This document shows, piece after piece, positions 25,772 to 33,339 of a stretch of 43,266 nt of DNA. Below the pieces are notes generated by a model. It worked only from the letters and a program-made list of their open reading frames with translations, made no database searches and was not told the DNA's origin. The first letter of the stretch is position 1. Each line of letters begins with the position of its first letter. Source of the stretch: an uncultured Propionivibrio sp. (GTDB taxonomy: Bacteria > Pseudomonadota > Gammaproteobacteria > Burkholderiales > Rhodocyclaceae); assembly GCA_937923255.1 (NCBI GenBank), contig CALAIL010000033.1, forward strand, positions 1-43,266, in the 5' to 3' direction. Made by a program: the position numbers and the translations under genes.

Positions 25772-26659
25772 ATGGAACTCAGGCAACTTAGGTATTTCCT
25801 GGCGGTCAGCCGGCTGGGTAGCGTGACGCGGGCGGCGGAGCAGTGCCATATTGCGCAGCCGGCGATTTCCGTCGCTATCCGCAATCTGGAAGAAGAATTG
25901 GGCGTCCAGTTGTTCGAGCGCTATCACAAGCGAATTTCATTGACGCCTGCCGGCGCAGTGTTCCTACGCCGGGTGGAGGATATTCTCAATCGCGTTGACA
26001 GCGCCATCAAGGAAATGGAGGATTTTGCCGATCTGCGACGCGGCGTCATCCGGGTTGGCATTACGCCGATGCTGGGCGCGGTCGTTTTCCCCTATGTGCT
26101 CAGCAAGTTCCGCGCGGACCACCCGGCGCTGGAGCTCATCGTCGTCGAAGAAGGCGCTTTGACGATCGAATCGCTGCTCGAACAGGGCGAGCTGGATGTC
26201 GCTCTAATGTTTGTCCCGGAAACACCGCCCGAACTGGCGGTGTCACCGATCCTGCGTAGCGAAATCCATGTCTGCATGTCGCCGGACAATCCCTTGAGCG
26301 AGCGCGACCGCATCGCTTTCCCGAAGCTGAAAGATGAGCCATTCATTCTGTTCAAGGAGAATTTTCTGTCGCGTCGGCTGGTTCTCCAGGAATGCGCGCG
26401 GCATCAGATGACGCCAAATATCGTGTTTTCATCGAACCAAATCGCGACGATCATCAGCTTGATCGAGCGTGGTGTCGGTATCGGTTTCCTACTCGAACAC
26501 CTGGCGCAAGATAAACCGAAAATCAAGGCATGTCGCCTGGCCAAACCGCTGTATCTCGAAGCGGGATTGGTCTGGAACAAAAGCCGTTATCTTTCACAGT
26601 CCGTGCAAGCCTTTATCGATGCCATCCGGAGCTATCCGCTCAAGGGCGACATGGCATGA
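25772..26659 (+). CDS. LysR-type transcriptional regulator
   Basis: A 295-residue LysR-family regulator. The N-terminal winged helix-turn-helix (residues 1 to about 60) is typical: MELRQLRYFLAVSRLGSVTRAAEQCHIAQPAISVAIRNLEEELGVQLFER, then LTPAG. A periplasmic-binding-protein-like effector domain (about 90-290) follows, with GVIRVGITPMLG, GALTIESLLEQGELDVALMF and IISLIERGVGIGFLLEHLA. The effector is unknown. Its location between the cobN genes and the transporter operons suggests it controls part of this island. ATG 25772 is preferred; a TTG lies two codons upstream. It is convergent with the next gene, 19 bp away. Confidence 0.93.
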   Translation: MELRQLRYFLAVSRLGSVTRAAEQCHIAQPAISVAIRNLEEELGVQLFERYHKRISLTPAGAVFLRRVEDILNRVDSAIKEMEDFADLRRGVIRVGITPMLGAVVFPYVLSKFRADHPALELIVVEEGALTIESLLEQGELDVALMFVPETPPELAVSPILRSEIHVCMSPDNPLSERDRIAFPKLKDEPFILFKENFLSRRLVLQECARHQMTPNIVFSSNQIATIISLIERGVGIGFLLEHLAQDKPKIKACRLAKPLYLEAGLVWNKSRYLSQSVQAFIDAIRSYPLKGDMA

Positions 26660-26678
26660 ATTGCGCTTGCCGCGGGCG

Positions 26679-27437
26679 TTATTCGGCGTAGTCAGCCACT
26701 GCGCGGACGGCAAGGAAAAGCACGACGCCGGTGATCAGCGCCAGCGCGCCCAGCGCCAGGCAGGCTTCAGCGGTAAAACCAGGCGAACGCAGCGTGATCG
26801 TCGCCTGCGTCAGTGGTAACGCACGCAAGGGGTACGCCAGCCAGATCGGCAGGTTATCGAGCGGAAAAAACGTGCCACAGAAAAATCCCATCGGCGTGAT
26901 CAGGAAGTTGGCGTAAGCCATGTGCTCCTCGGACGTCTTTGTCTTAACGCCGACCAGGACGCCCAATGCAGCAAAACACACCATTTCGACGAGCAGCGCC
27001 AGCGGAAAAACCGGCGTCAGTATGGGGCGCCAGCCAGCCACTAACCCGGTGAGAGCGATCAGCGACGTCGCAATGAGCGCGCGGGCGAGGCCGGCAGCGA
27101 TGTTGCCGGCGCAGATGGCGAACGGGCTGACCGGCGCCAGAATCACCAGCGCCCAGGTTCGGTAATAGAAGCGGGAGAAATTAATGGCGCCGGCGACCCA
27201 GGAAAAGGCGTTGCTCATCGCCGTCATGCCGATGAGTCCGGGAATGAGGAACGACAGATAGTCGCCCCCGTCAATGCGTACCTGCCGGCCCAGCCCGAGG
27301 CCGAACACAAGCAGATACATCAAGGGGGTAATCAGTGAGGAGAGCGCATAGGTCGGGCGCACAATCCGCAGCCGGAAGATCTGCATCTCGCGCAGAAAAA
27401 TCACCATCGCGCCGCTCAGGAATGAACGCGATGACAT
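26679..27437 (-). CDS. ABC-2 type transporter permease (B)
   Basis: A 252-residue inner-membrane permease of the ABC-2 (NodJ/DrrB-like) class with about six spans. Examples are YALSSLITPLMYLLVFGLGLG, FLIPGLIGMTAMSNAF and LITPMGFFCGTFFPLDNLPIWL, the last being the class signature. Such permeases normally move molecules outward. GGGAGGTTAACG before ATG 27437 is a strong ribosome binding site, and the gene starts two bases after the stop codon of its ATPase partner. Substrate unknown. It is paralogous to the permease at 30576-31322. Confidence 0.9.
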   Translation of the reverse strand: MSSRSFLSGAMVIFLREMQIFRLRIVRPTYALSSLITPLMYLLVFGLGLGRQVRIDGGDYLSFLIPGLIGMTAMSNAFSWVAGAINFSRFYYRTWALVILAPVSPFAICAGNIAAGLARALIATSLIALTGLVAGWRPILTPVFPLALLVEMVCFAALGVLVGVKTKTSEEHMAYANFLITPMGFFCGTFFPLDNLPIWLAYPLRALPLTQATITLRSPGFTAEACLALGALALITGVVLFLAVRAVADYAE

Positions 27438-27439
27438 CG

Positions 27440-28186
27440 TTAACCTCCCGCGTTCAGCGCCAGTACGACATCCTCAAGCTTGTGCTTGGCATGACGCTCG
27501 CACAGCGCGGCGGGCGCGCCGCAATCGACGATGCGTCCGCGCTGCATGAGGGCGACGCGGTCGCACAGCGTTTCCGCCTCCTCGACATAATGCGTGGTCA
27601 GAATAATCGTGCATCCGCTTTCGCTCGCTTCGTGGATGAGCGACCACAGCGCGTGGCGGATGGCGGGATCAAGGCCGGTCGTTGGCTCGTCAAGCAGCAG
27701 GACACGGGGGGCAGAAAGCAGAGCGCGGCCGATGATCAGGCGTCGCCGCATGCCGCCGGAAAACTCTTCCGCCGGCCGGTCGGCATGCGCTTCCAGCTCC
27801 AGACGCCGGAGCATGGCGGCAACGGCCGCGGACGGATTATCCAGACGGTGCAGGCGCGCCTGAAAATCGAGGTTCTGCCGTGCGGTCAATTCCCGGTCGA
27901 GATTGTTTTCCTGGAATACCAAGCCGATCTGCTGGCGGACGCGATCGCGTTCGCGCAGAACATCGTGGCCACCGATGGAAATGCGCCCGGAATCGGGTCG
28001 CTTGAGCGTCGCCAGCAACCCGATCAGCGTGCTTTTCCCGGCGCCGTTCGGGCCGAGCAGGCCGAATGTTTCGCCAGCGCCAATGGTCAGGTCGACGTTG
28101 TCGAGCGCTAATTGTGTGCCGTAGCGTTTGCAGATCCGCTCGATCCGAATCATTGTCTCGTGGGAATGTGGGTCGATGGTGCTCAT
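27440..28186 (-). CDS. ABC-2 type transporter ATP-binding protein (B)
   Basis: A 248-residue ATPase of the NodI/DrrA/CcmA class. It has Walker A GPNGAGKST, the Q-loop segment IGLVFQENNLDRELT, signature EFSGGMRRR, Walker B VLLLDEPTTGLD and the switch histidine in TTHYVEE. It powers the permease at 26679-27437. Its ATG at 28186 overlaps the stop of cbiZ as ATGA, so the two are translationally coupled. A later start at 28153 (MIRIERIC) is possible. Confidence 0.92.
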   Translation of the reverse strand: MSTIDPHSHETMIRIERICKRYGTQLALDNVDLTIGAGETFGLLGPNGAGKSTLIGLLATLKRPDSGRISIGGHDVLRERDRVRQQIGLVFQENNLDRELTARQNLDFQARLHRLDNPSAAVAAMLRRLELEAHADRPAEEFSGGMRRRLIIGRALLSAPRVLLLDEPTTGLDPAIRHALWSLIHEASESGCTIILTTHYVEEAETLCDRVALMQRGRIVDCGAPAALCERHAKHKLEDVVLALNAGG

Positions 28187-29403
28187 GAGGCGGCGCGATC
28201 TGCCGACAAGGCGCTGATCTGCGCATCGACTTCCGCCAGCATGGCTTGCTGGCGATCCCATTTCTCCGCATAACCGAGGCCCAGCGCCAAGGGCGCGACA
28301 AATGCCGGGTCGTCGCGTCCGGAAGCATCACAACGCTCGGCCAGTGCGTCGTGGAAATGATGCCAGCGATCCGGCCGGCCCGAAGCGGCAACGGCGATCT
28401 GCGCGCCCTGGCGGATCACTGCCTCGCGCTGGCAGGGCGCGGGCGCTATACCCCAACCGATCTGGTCGTAGATATGCACCAGCGCAGCCACCGCGAGCGC
28501 CACCGGCGGATCGCGGTCGAGCAGTTGCGGCGCCAGGCGCAGGCTGGCGCGGGCGTCCTCGGAAAGCAGCGGCAACGTCGCCTCGATCAGCGCCTCGCCG
28601 GAGAAGCCGAAACGCTCCATCAGCCGCGCGCAGGAGCAGCGCTCGGCTGGATGCATTCCGTTCTGGAAGATTAGCGTTTCCTTGATTGCTTGGCGGACGG
28701 CCTTGCCGATCAGCTCGCCGGCGCTCGTGTGGTGTCCGGCGCCGCGCAGCGGGCGAGCACATCCCTTGCGCGGAACGCAGACGGCAATCTGGTCGGTGCC
28801 AGTGCCGGTCGCCAGGCTGGGCGAATAGCGCGAAGGCACCGACAGCTCCTGCAAAGCCGCCGTCTTGGCTTCCGTCGCCGTCATCACGGCACGCACCAGG
28901 GCGCCATCGAGCATTGGCTGGTTGAGCACGATCATGACGTTGATGGTCCCATGCGCGGGCGGCTGCTCGCGCGTAATCGGCTCGTAACGTCCGTCAAATT
29001 CGTAGCCGGACGCCGGATCACCAGCGCGTGCAGCGTTGCCCTCGACGCCGCCGGTCGCCACTGCCAGCACGGCGATGTCGCGATAGGTTTCCAACACAAC
29101 GGCAAGGTTGCTCATGTTGGCGGCGGTACCCAGTTGTGCGGCGCGCAGGCCGCCCAGGCCATTGCGTTCGAGCAGTGCGGCGGCATATAGATCGGGCCGG
29201 TCGAGCACGGCGCGCGAGGGATGGCGGGACAACGGCCCGGCCGGCTCGCAGGATTGGTGGTTATAGACGAGATCGAGATCGTCCATAATGCCGCCATTGT
29301 CCAGGCCTGTCGAAATCACGCGGTGCGGCGTGCGGAAGCGCAGCGCGACAAATTTATCGTTGCGGTGCAGTTCGATGGCATCGAAATAGGTATTCAACAG
29401 CAT
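28183..29403 (-). CDS. cbiZ: Adenosylcobinamide amidohydrolase CbiZ with C-terminal extension
   Basis: CbiZ cleaves the aminopropanol arm of adenosylcobinamide (and of pseudo-B12 in some bacteria) to give adenosylcobyric acid, which can be rebuilt into the preferred cobamide. The family pattern is clear in the first 245 or so of 406 residues: TGLDNGGIMDDLDLVYNHQ, AAQLGTAANMSNLAVV, VLAVATGGVEGNAARAGD, GTINVMIVLNQPMLDGALVRAVMTATEAKTAALQEL, ATGTGTDQIAVC and HHTSAGELIGKAV. About 160 further residues, with a cysteine-containing ERCSCARLMERFG segment, are not part of the core as I know it. The ATG at 29403 follows AAAGGAAAACGGAGC. It sits between a radical SAM gene and an ABC-2 ATPase gene. Confidence 0.88.
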   Translation of the reverse strand: MLLNTYFDAIELHRNDKFVALRFRTPHRVISTGLDNGGIMDDLDLVYNHQSCEPAGPLSRHPSRAVLDRPDLYAAALLERNGLGGLRAAQLGTAANMSNLAVVLETYRDIAVLAVATGGVEGNAARAGDPASGYEFDGRYEPITREQPPAHGTINVMIVLNQPMLDGALVRAVMTATEAKTAALQELSVPSRYSPSLATGTGTDQIAVCVPRKGCARPLRGAGHHTSAGELIGKAVRQAIKETLIFQNGMHPAERCSCARLMERFGFSGEALIEATLPLLSEDARASLRLAPQLLDRDPPVALAVAALVHIYDQIGWGIAPAPCQREAVIRQGAQIAVAASGRPDRWHHFHDALAERCDASGRDDPAFVAPLALGLGYAEKWDRQQAMLAEVDAQISALSADRAAS

Positions 29404-29452
29404 GCTCCGTTTTCCTTTGTGTTCGGGTGACATTGTTCCCGTGCGCCGCCAT

Positions 29453-30550
29453 TCAGGACGTGTGGGCGGGCCGGTTCTCGATGGGGATGACGCGCCGACC
29501 CGTTGTGCCAATCGTGCCCGTCGTTGATGCGGTACATTTCGATTGACGGCTGACGGCCAGGCGCATCAAACAATCGAGCTTGCCGGCGCGTGGCGAGAGT
29601 AGTGCGAGTGAGGGGCAACGGCCGCGACAGCCGGTGGCCGCGCAACTGCCGCAGGCCGAAGTGTCGGCAGGCAGGCCGAGGTGCAGGCGAGCGTAATCCG
29701 GCGCCGACGCTGTGCCGCAATCATACTCCGGACGACCGACCAGCGATGCGCATGGGTATAACGCGCCATCGGCGGTCAGCGCAGCGCCCAGGCCGAATTC
29801 GCTCGGGCAGTAGCCAGCGCCGCCCCCACAGTCGGCGGCCGCCAGTTCGCGCAGACGGATCGGCGTGCGGCGATGGCGGTTGACCCAGGCCAGCCGCTCG
29901 GAGAGCGCGAGAAACGCGTTCCGCAGCGCCGCCGGCGCGGCGAGGTCTTCTTCGCAGGCGCGCCCGGCCGGACGCAGAATGTCCAGCCCCAATGAACGCG
30001 CCTGGCTAAATCCAGCAAGCAGCAAGCCAAGATCGGGTAAAGCGTCGACATTGTCGCGGCTGACCACCGCCGTCACGCCAAAGGGAATGCCGGCGGCTTC
30101 CAGGCGCGCCAGCCCGCGCAGGACATCGGCGCTGCGCCCGCGCATACGCTCATTGATGGCCGGCGGCCCATCGAGGCTGACGCCAACCCCCAGCCGGTAG
30201 CGCTTGACGAGGGCGATAAAGCGTTCGTCGATGGCGAGGCCATTGGTCTGTACGCTGATGCGGGCGCTGCCCAGCCGATGCGCCTGTTCGACGATCGCTT
30301 CGACGATATCGGGAACGAGCAGCGGCTCGCCGCCGGCAATCTGGATTTCAGTACCGGCATTCACACCAAGATTGCTTGCGGCCGTGGCAAAAACTTCCGG
30401 GTCGAGATCGATCTCAGGCACATCACCGGCGCTCATGTAGCAGTAGCGGCAACGTAACTGACAGCGCGTCGTCGCCCAGACGACGAGGAGCTTCAGTCCC
30501 CTTGCGTCTCGGAGTATGTCAGTGGCAGATGTTTCAAGGTGCGCGGACAT
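29453..30550 (-). CDS. Radical SAM/SPASM-like enzyme
   Basis: A 365-residue radical SAM protein. The SAM-cluster motif CQLRCRYC (CxxxCxxC) lies near residue 30, followed by IQIAGGEPLL, SVQTNGL and GVSLDGPPAINERMRGR, the pattern of peptide-modifying and tetrapyrrole-modifying members. The C-terminal half has the SPASM-like cysteines CGGGAGYCPSEFGLG, LYPCASL and CGSCAATGCRGRCPS, which should bind auxiliary iron-sulfur clusters. The last 25 residues (TTGTIGTTGRR) run over a 9-bp periodic repeat and may be a late extension. The start is placed at ATG 30550 because a longer frame would run into the upstream permease gene. The substrate is unknown; neighbours suggest a corrinoid or a small peptide. 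Confidence 0.87.
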   Translation of the reverse strand: MSAHLETSATDILRDARGLKLLVVWATTRCQLRCRYCYMSAGDVPEIDLDPEVFATAASNLGVNAGTEIQIAGGEPLLVPDIVEAIVEQAHRLGSARISVQTNGLAIDERFIALVKRYRLGVGVSLDGPPAINERMRGRSADVLRGLARLEAAGIPFGVTAVVSRDNVDALPDLGLLLAGFSQARSLGLDILRPAGRACEEDLAAPAALRNAFLALSERLAWVNRHRRTPIRLRELAAADCGGGAGYCPSEFGLGAALTADGALYPCASLVGRPEYDCGTASAPDYARLHLGLPADTSACGSCAATGCRGRCPSLALLSPRAGKLDCLMRLAVSRQSKCTASTTGTIGTTGRRVIPIENRPAHTS

Positions 30551-30575
30551 GGCGTTTGCGGGCCTCACTACCGCC

Positions 30576-31322
30576 TCAGTCGCGTGCCTGGCCGACCGAG
30601 CGCAAGGCCAGGAAAAAGAGCAGCGCGCCGGCGCTGGCAAGAATCATGAAATCCATCGGCTCGGGCGGCAGGCCAAGCGCATCGGCGCGAATCGCATGTG
30701 ATGCGTGCGTCAGCGGCAGCAGGGAAAGCAGGGTTTGCGCCCACTCGGGCAGGCGTTCGAGCGGAAACAGGGTACCGCCGAGAAAAGACATCGGTGTGAT
30801 GATGAAAGACGATACCATCGACTGATCCGCGTGTGACCTAACGAGCATCGCCAGCAGGACGCCGAGCGAGGCAAAGACCCAGGCATTGAGCGCCGCCGCA
30901 AGCAGGAAATACGGACCGATATGTAGCCGAACGGAAAAAGCCAGCCCCATCAGCAGGATGACCGCGACGCCCAGCGCGGCGCGCGTCATGCCAGAGAGCA
31001 CTTCGCCCAGCACGTGCGCCGCGTTGGAAATCGGCGCCGCCTGGAATTCCTCGAAGACGTGCAGATAAAAACGGGCGATATTGATTTCGGTGGCGATGCC
31101 GTAACTCTGCGTCATGCAGGTCATGGCGATGAGGCCGGGCAAGAGGAATTCGAGATAGGAGTGGCCGGCGAGCGGTGCGCTTCCGCCCATCGCCGTTCCA
31201 AAGGCGACGAGGTACAGGAAGGGAAGCACCATCATTGATGCCAGATGGCGGAAAAAACGATGCTTCAGGATCAGCATCTCGCGCAGATAGACTGCGCCAG
31301 TTCCCCGCAGCCCGGCCTTCAT
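30576..31322 (-). CDS. ABC-2 type transporter permease (A)
   Basis: A 248-residue ABC-2 permease with about six membrane spans, including MMVLPFLYLVAFGTAMGG, FLLPGLIAMTCMTQSYGIATEINIARFY and SFIITPMSFLGGTLFPLERLPEWA. The last matches the equivalent loop of the permease at 26679-27437, so the two are paralogues. Its ATG overlaps the stop codon of the upstream ATPase (ATGA), forming a coupled transporter pair. Direction is probably export; the substrate is not known. Confidence 0.9.
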   Translation of the reverse strand: MKAGLRGTGAVYLREMLILKHRFFRHLASMMVLPFLYLVAFGTAMGGSAPLAGHSYLEFLLPGLIAMTCMTQSYGIATEINIARFYLHVFEEFQAAPISNAAHVLGEVLSGMTRAALGVAVILLMGLAFSVRLHIGPYFLLAAALNAWVFASLGVLLAMLVRSHADQSMVSSFIITPMSFLGGTLFPLERLPEWAQTLLSLLPLTHASHAIRADALGLPPEPMDFMILASAGALLFFLALRSVGQARD

Positions 31323-32158
31323 GGCGTTACGCCCTTGCCTGTCATGCGCAGGAACGCATCTTCCAGATTGACGCGGCGCAGGTTGACAGAGCCGGTCTGT
31401 CGGGCGACCGCCTGCCGAGCACTGTCATGTTCAGGGAAGTATTCAGTCTCGATTCCCCCCTCGACGATACGGTCGAGCGCCCATTCGCCGATCTGTGCCA
31501 TCAGGGCCTGCGGCGTATCGAGTGCACGCAGCCTGCCTGCGTCAAGGAAAGCGACGCGGTTGGCAAGAAATTCGGCTTCCTCGATATAGTGCGTGGTTAG
31601 GAAGATCGTTGTCCCCCCGGCCTGGATCGTTTTGATCAGCCCCCACAGTCGCCGCCGCACTTCGGCGTCGAGTCCCGCCGTCGGCTCATCAAGAAAGAGG
31701 ATGCGCGGTCGGTGCATCAGCGCGCGGGCAATCATCAGCCGGCGCTTCATCCCCCCCGACAGCGTACCGACGCGCTGATCGCGGCGATCGGCCAGATCGA
31801 CGGTCGCCAGCAGCGTTTCGGCGCGCTGACGGCGGTCGGCAGACTCCATACCGAACAGCCGGCCATGAATATCCAGGTTTTCGGCCAGGCTCAGGTCGTT
31901 GTCAACATTGACGTGCTGGACGACCAGTCCGCATTGCCGTTTGGCCGCCAGCGGCTCGCTGTCGATATCGAAACCGCTGAGCCTCGCCTTACCGCCTGAG
32001 GCGCGCGCCAAACCGCTGAGAATGCGGATGGTGGTCGATTTCCCGGCGCCATTCGGTCCAAGATAGGCAAACAGTTCACCGGGGCGAACGTGCAGGCTGA
32101 CGCCGGCCAGCGCCTCGCGCGTGCCGTAGCGTTTCTGCAGATTCTCCAGGATGATCAC
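31319..32158 (-). CDS. ABC-2 type transporter ATP-binding protein (A)
   Basis: A 279-residue ATPase with Walker A GPNGAGKST, the Q-loop segment CGLVVQHVNVDNDLS, signature TLSGGMKRR, Walker B ILFLDEPTAGLD and TTHYIEEAEF. A C-terminal part of about 70 residues (EGGIETEYFPEHDSARQ...LRRVNLEDAFLRMTG) is the extension usual in DrrA/CcmA-like drug and polysaccharide exporters. The GTG at 32158 with AAGGG upstream is preferred over the GTG at 32203. It is the first gene of the second minus-strand set, 160 bp after chlI; that gap has no clear terminator. Confidence 0.9.
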   Translation of the reverse strand: MIILENLQKRYGTREALAGVSLHVRPGELFAYLGPNGAGKSTTIRILSGLARASGGKARLSGFDIDSEPLAAKRQCGLVVQHVNVDNDLSLAENLDIHGRLFGMESADRRQRAETLLATVDLADRRDQRVGTLSGGMKRRLMIARALMHRPRILFLDEPTAGLDAEVRRRLWGLIKTIQAGGTTIFLTTHYIEEAEFLANRVAFLDAGRLRALDTPQALMAQIGEWALDRIVEGGIETEYFPEHDSARQAVARQTGSVNLRRVNLEDAFLRMTGKGVTP

Positions 32159-32319
32159 ACGCAGGCCCTTGCTTGATCTGGGTAGCAACAAGCACCGTAG
32201 CACGATGAGTACGATAACGGATTACGGAAGGCGCGCGGATTGTGTCCGGCGCTGTGCCGCCGTGTCGCCCTTCCGCATTTGCGTTGCTTCATGCCTGTCC
32301 CTATCTTGCACGCGGCTAC

Positions 32320-33339
32320 TCAGGAGAACGAGCTGCCGCTGATGTCCTCGAACGGCTTGCGACGAATGCGATGCGCCAAGGCCAGCGCAGCAGCGCCGTC
32401 GACGTCCGGCTCCGTCACTTGCTCTCGCCCTTCCCAGGCGGCAAGCGCCTTGGCTGCCTTGAGCATGATGATGTCGCTGCGATGGCCGTCGACGCCCAAT
32501 TTCAGCGAGCGCTCGGCAATGGCGTAAAGAATGGCATCATCGGCCTGCACGTGCGGATAACGCGCGATCGCCGCGGCGATCGCCGTGCGCATCTTTTCGG
32601 TTTCATCTGCCCAGCGTGCGACAAAGGCTTCCGGATCATCCTCAAAAGCCGCGCGGCGCTTGACGACTTCGACGCGCTGCGCCGGATCGTTCAGCCCTTC
32701 GACGTGCACGCACAGGCCGAAACGATCGAGCAGTTGCGGGCGCAACTCGCCCTCCTCCGGGTTCATTGTGCCAATCAGCGTAAACCGCGCCGGATGCGAA
32801 AGGCTGACGCCTTCGCGCTCGATGGTATTGACGCCCATCGCCGCCGAATCGAGCAGTACGTCGACGACATGATCGTCGAGTAAATTGACTTCGTCCATGT
32901 AGAGGATGCCGCGGTGTGCAGCGGCCAGCAGCCCCGGTTCGATTGTCCGCCGCCCTTCCTTGAGCGCCGTTTCCAGATTGATCGTGCCGATGACGCGATC
33001 CTCGGTGGCCGAAACCGGCAGTTCGACGACGCGTACCTTGCGCCGTCGTACCGGCAGCGTTTCGCCGGCCTGGTAACGGGCATAGACCTCCGGCGCCATA
33101 GCGCGCGGATCGTGCGGGTCGCTCTGAAAAGGATCGCCGTCGACCACGTCGATTTCCGGCAGCAGTTCGGCAAGCGCGCGCACGGCCGTGGATTTGGCCG
33201 TGCCCTTCTCACCACGGATAAGCACCCCGGAAAGCCCGGGATTGATGACGTTGAGGATCAGGCTCTTCTTGAGGGCTTCCTGGCCGACAATGGCGACGAA
33301 GGGATACAAGGTTTTATGGACAGGTTCCGTATTACTCAC
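32320..33339 (-). CDS. chlI: AAA+ chelatase subunit, BchI/ChlI type
   Basis: A 339-residue AAA+ ATPase of the magnesium-chelatase I family, which with a D subunit drives metal insertion by an H/CobN subunit. It has Walker A RGEKGTAKSTA, Walker B GILYMDEVNLLDDHVVD, the sensor-like TLIGTMNPEEGELRPQLLDRFG, and C-terminal sensor 2 residues in GVDGHRSDI. Many CobN-containing bacteria without CobS/CobT use ChlI/ChlD-type subunits for cobalt, and no chlorophyll genes are here, so a cobalt (or other non-magnesium) role is likely. The ATG overlaps the chlD stop codon as ATGA. Confidence 0.92.
   Translation of the reverse strand: MSNTEPVHKTLYPFVAIVGQEALKKSLILNVINPGLSGVLIRGEKGTAKSTAVRALAELLPEIDVVDGDPFQSDPHDPRAMAPEVYARYQAGETLPVRRRKVRVVELPVSATEDRVIGTINLETALKEGRRTIEPGLLAAAHRGILYMDEVNLLDDHVVDVLLDSAAMGVNTIEREGVSLSHPARFTLIGTMNPEEGELRPQLLDRFGLCVHVEGLNDPAQRVEVVKRRAAFEDDPEAFVARWADETEKMRTAIAAAIARYPHVQADDAILYAIAERSLKLGVDGHRSDIIMLKAAKALAAWEGREQVTEPDVDGAAALALAHRIRRKPFEDISGSSFS

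Noticed and set aside
26679..32158. A standard RiPP (modified peptide) cluster.
   Set aside because: Radical SAM and ABC-2 genes would fit, but no convincing short precursor gene lies next to them and cbiZ points to corrinoids. It is kept only as an alternative.
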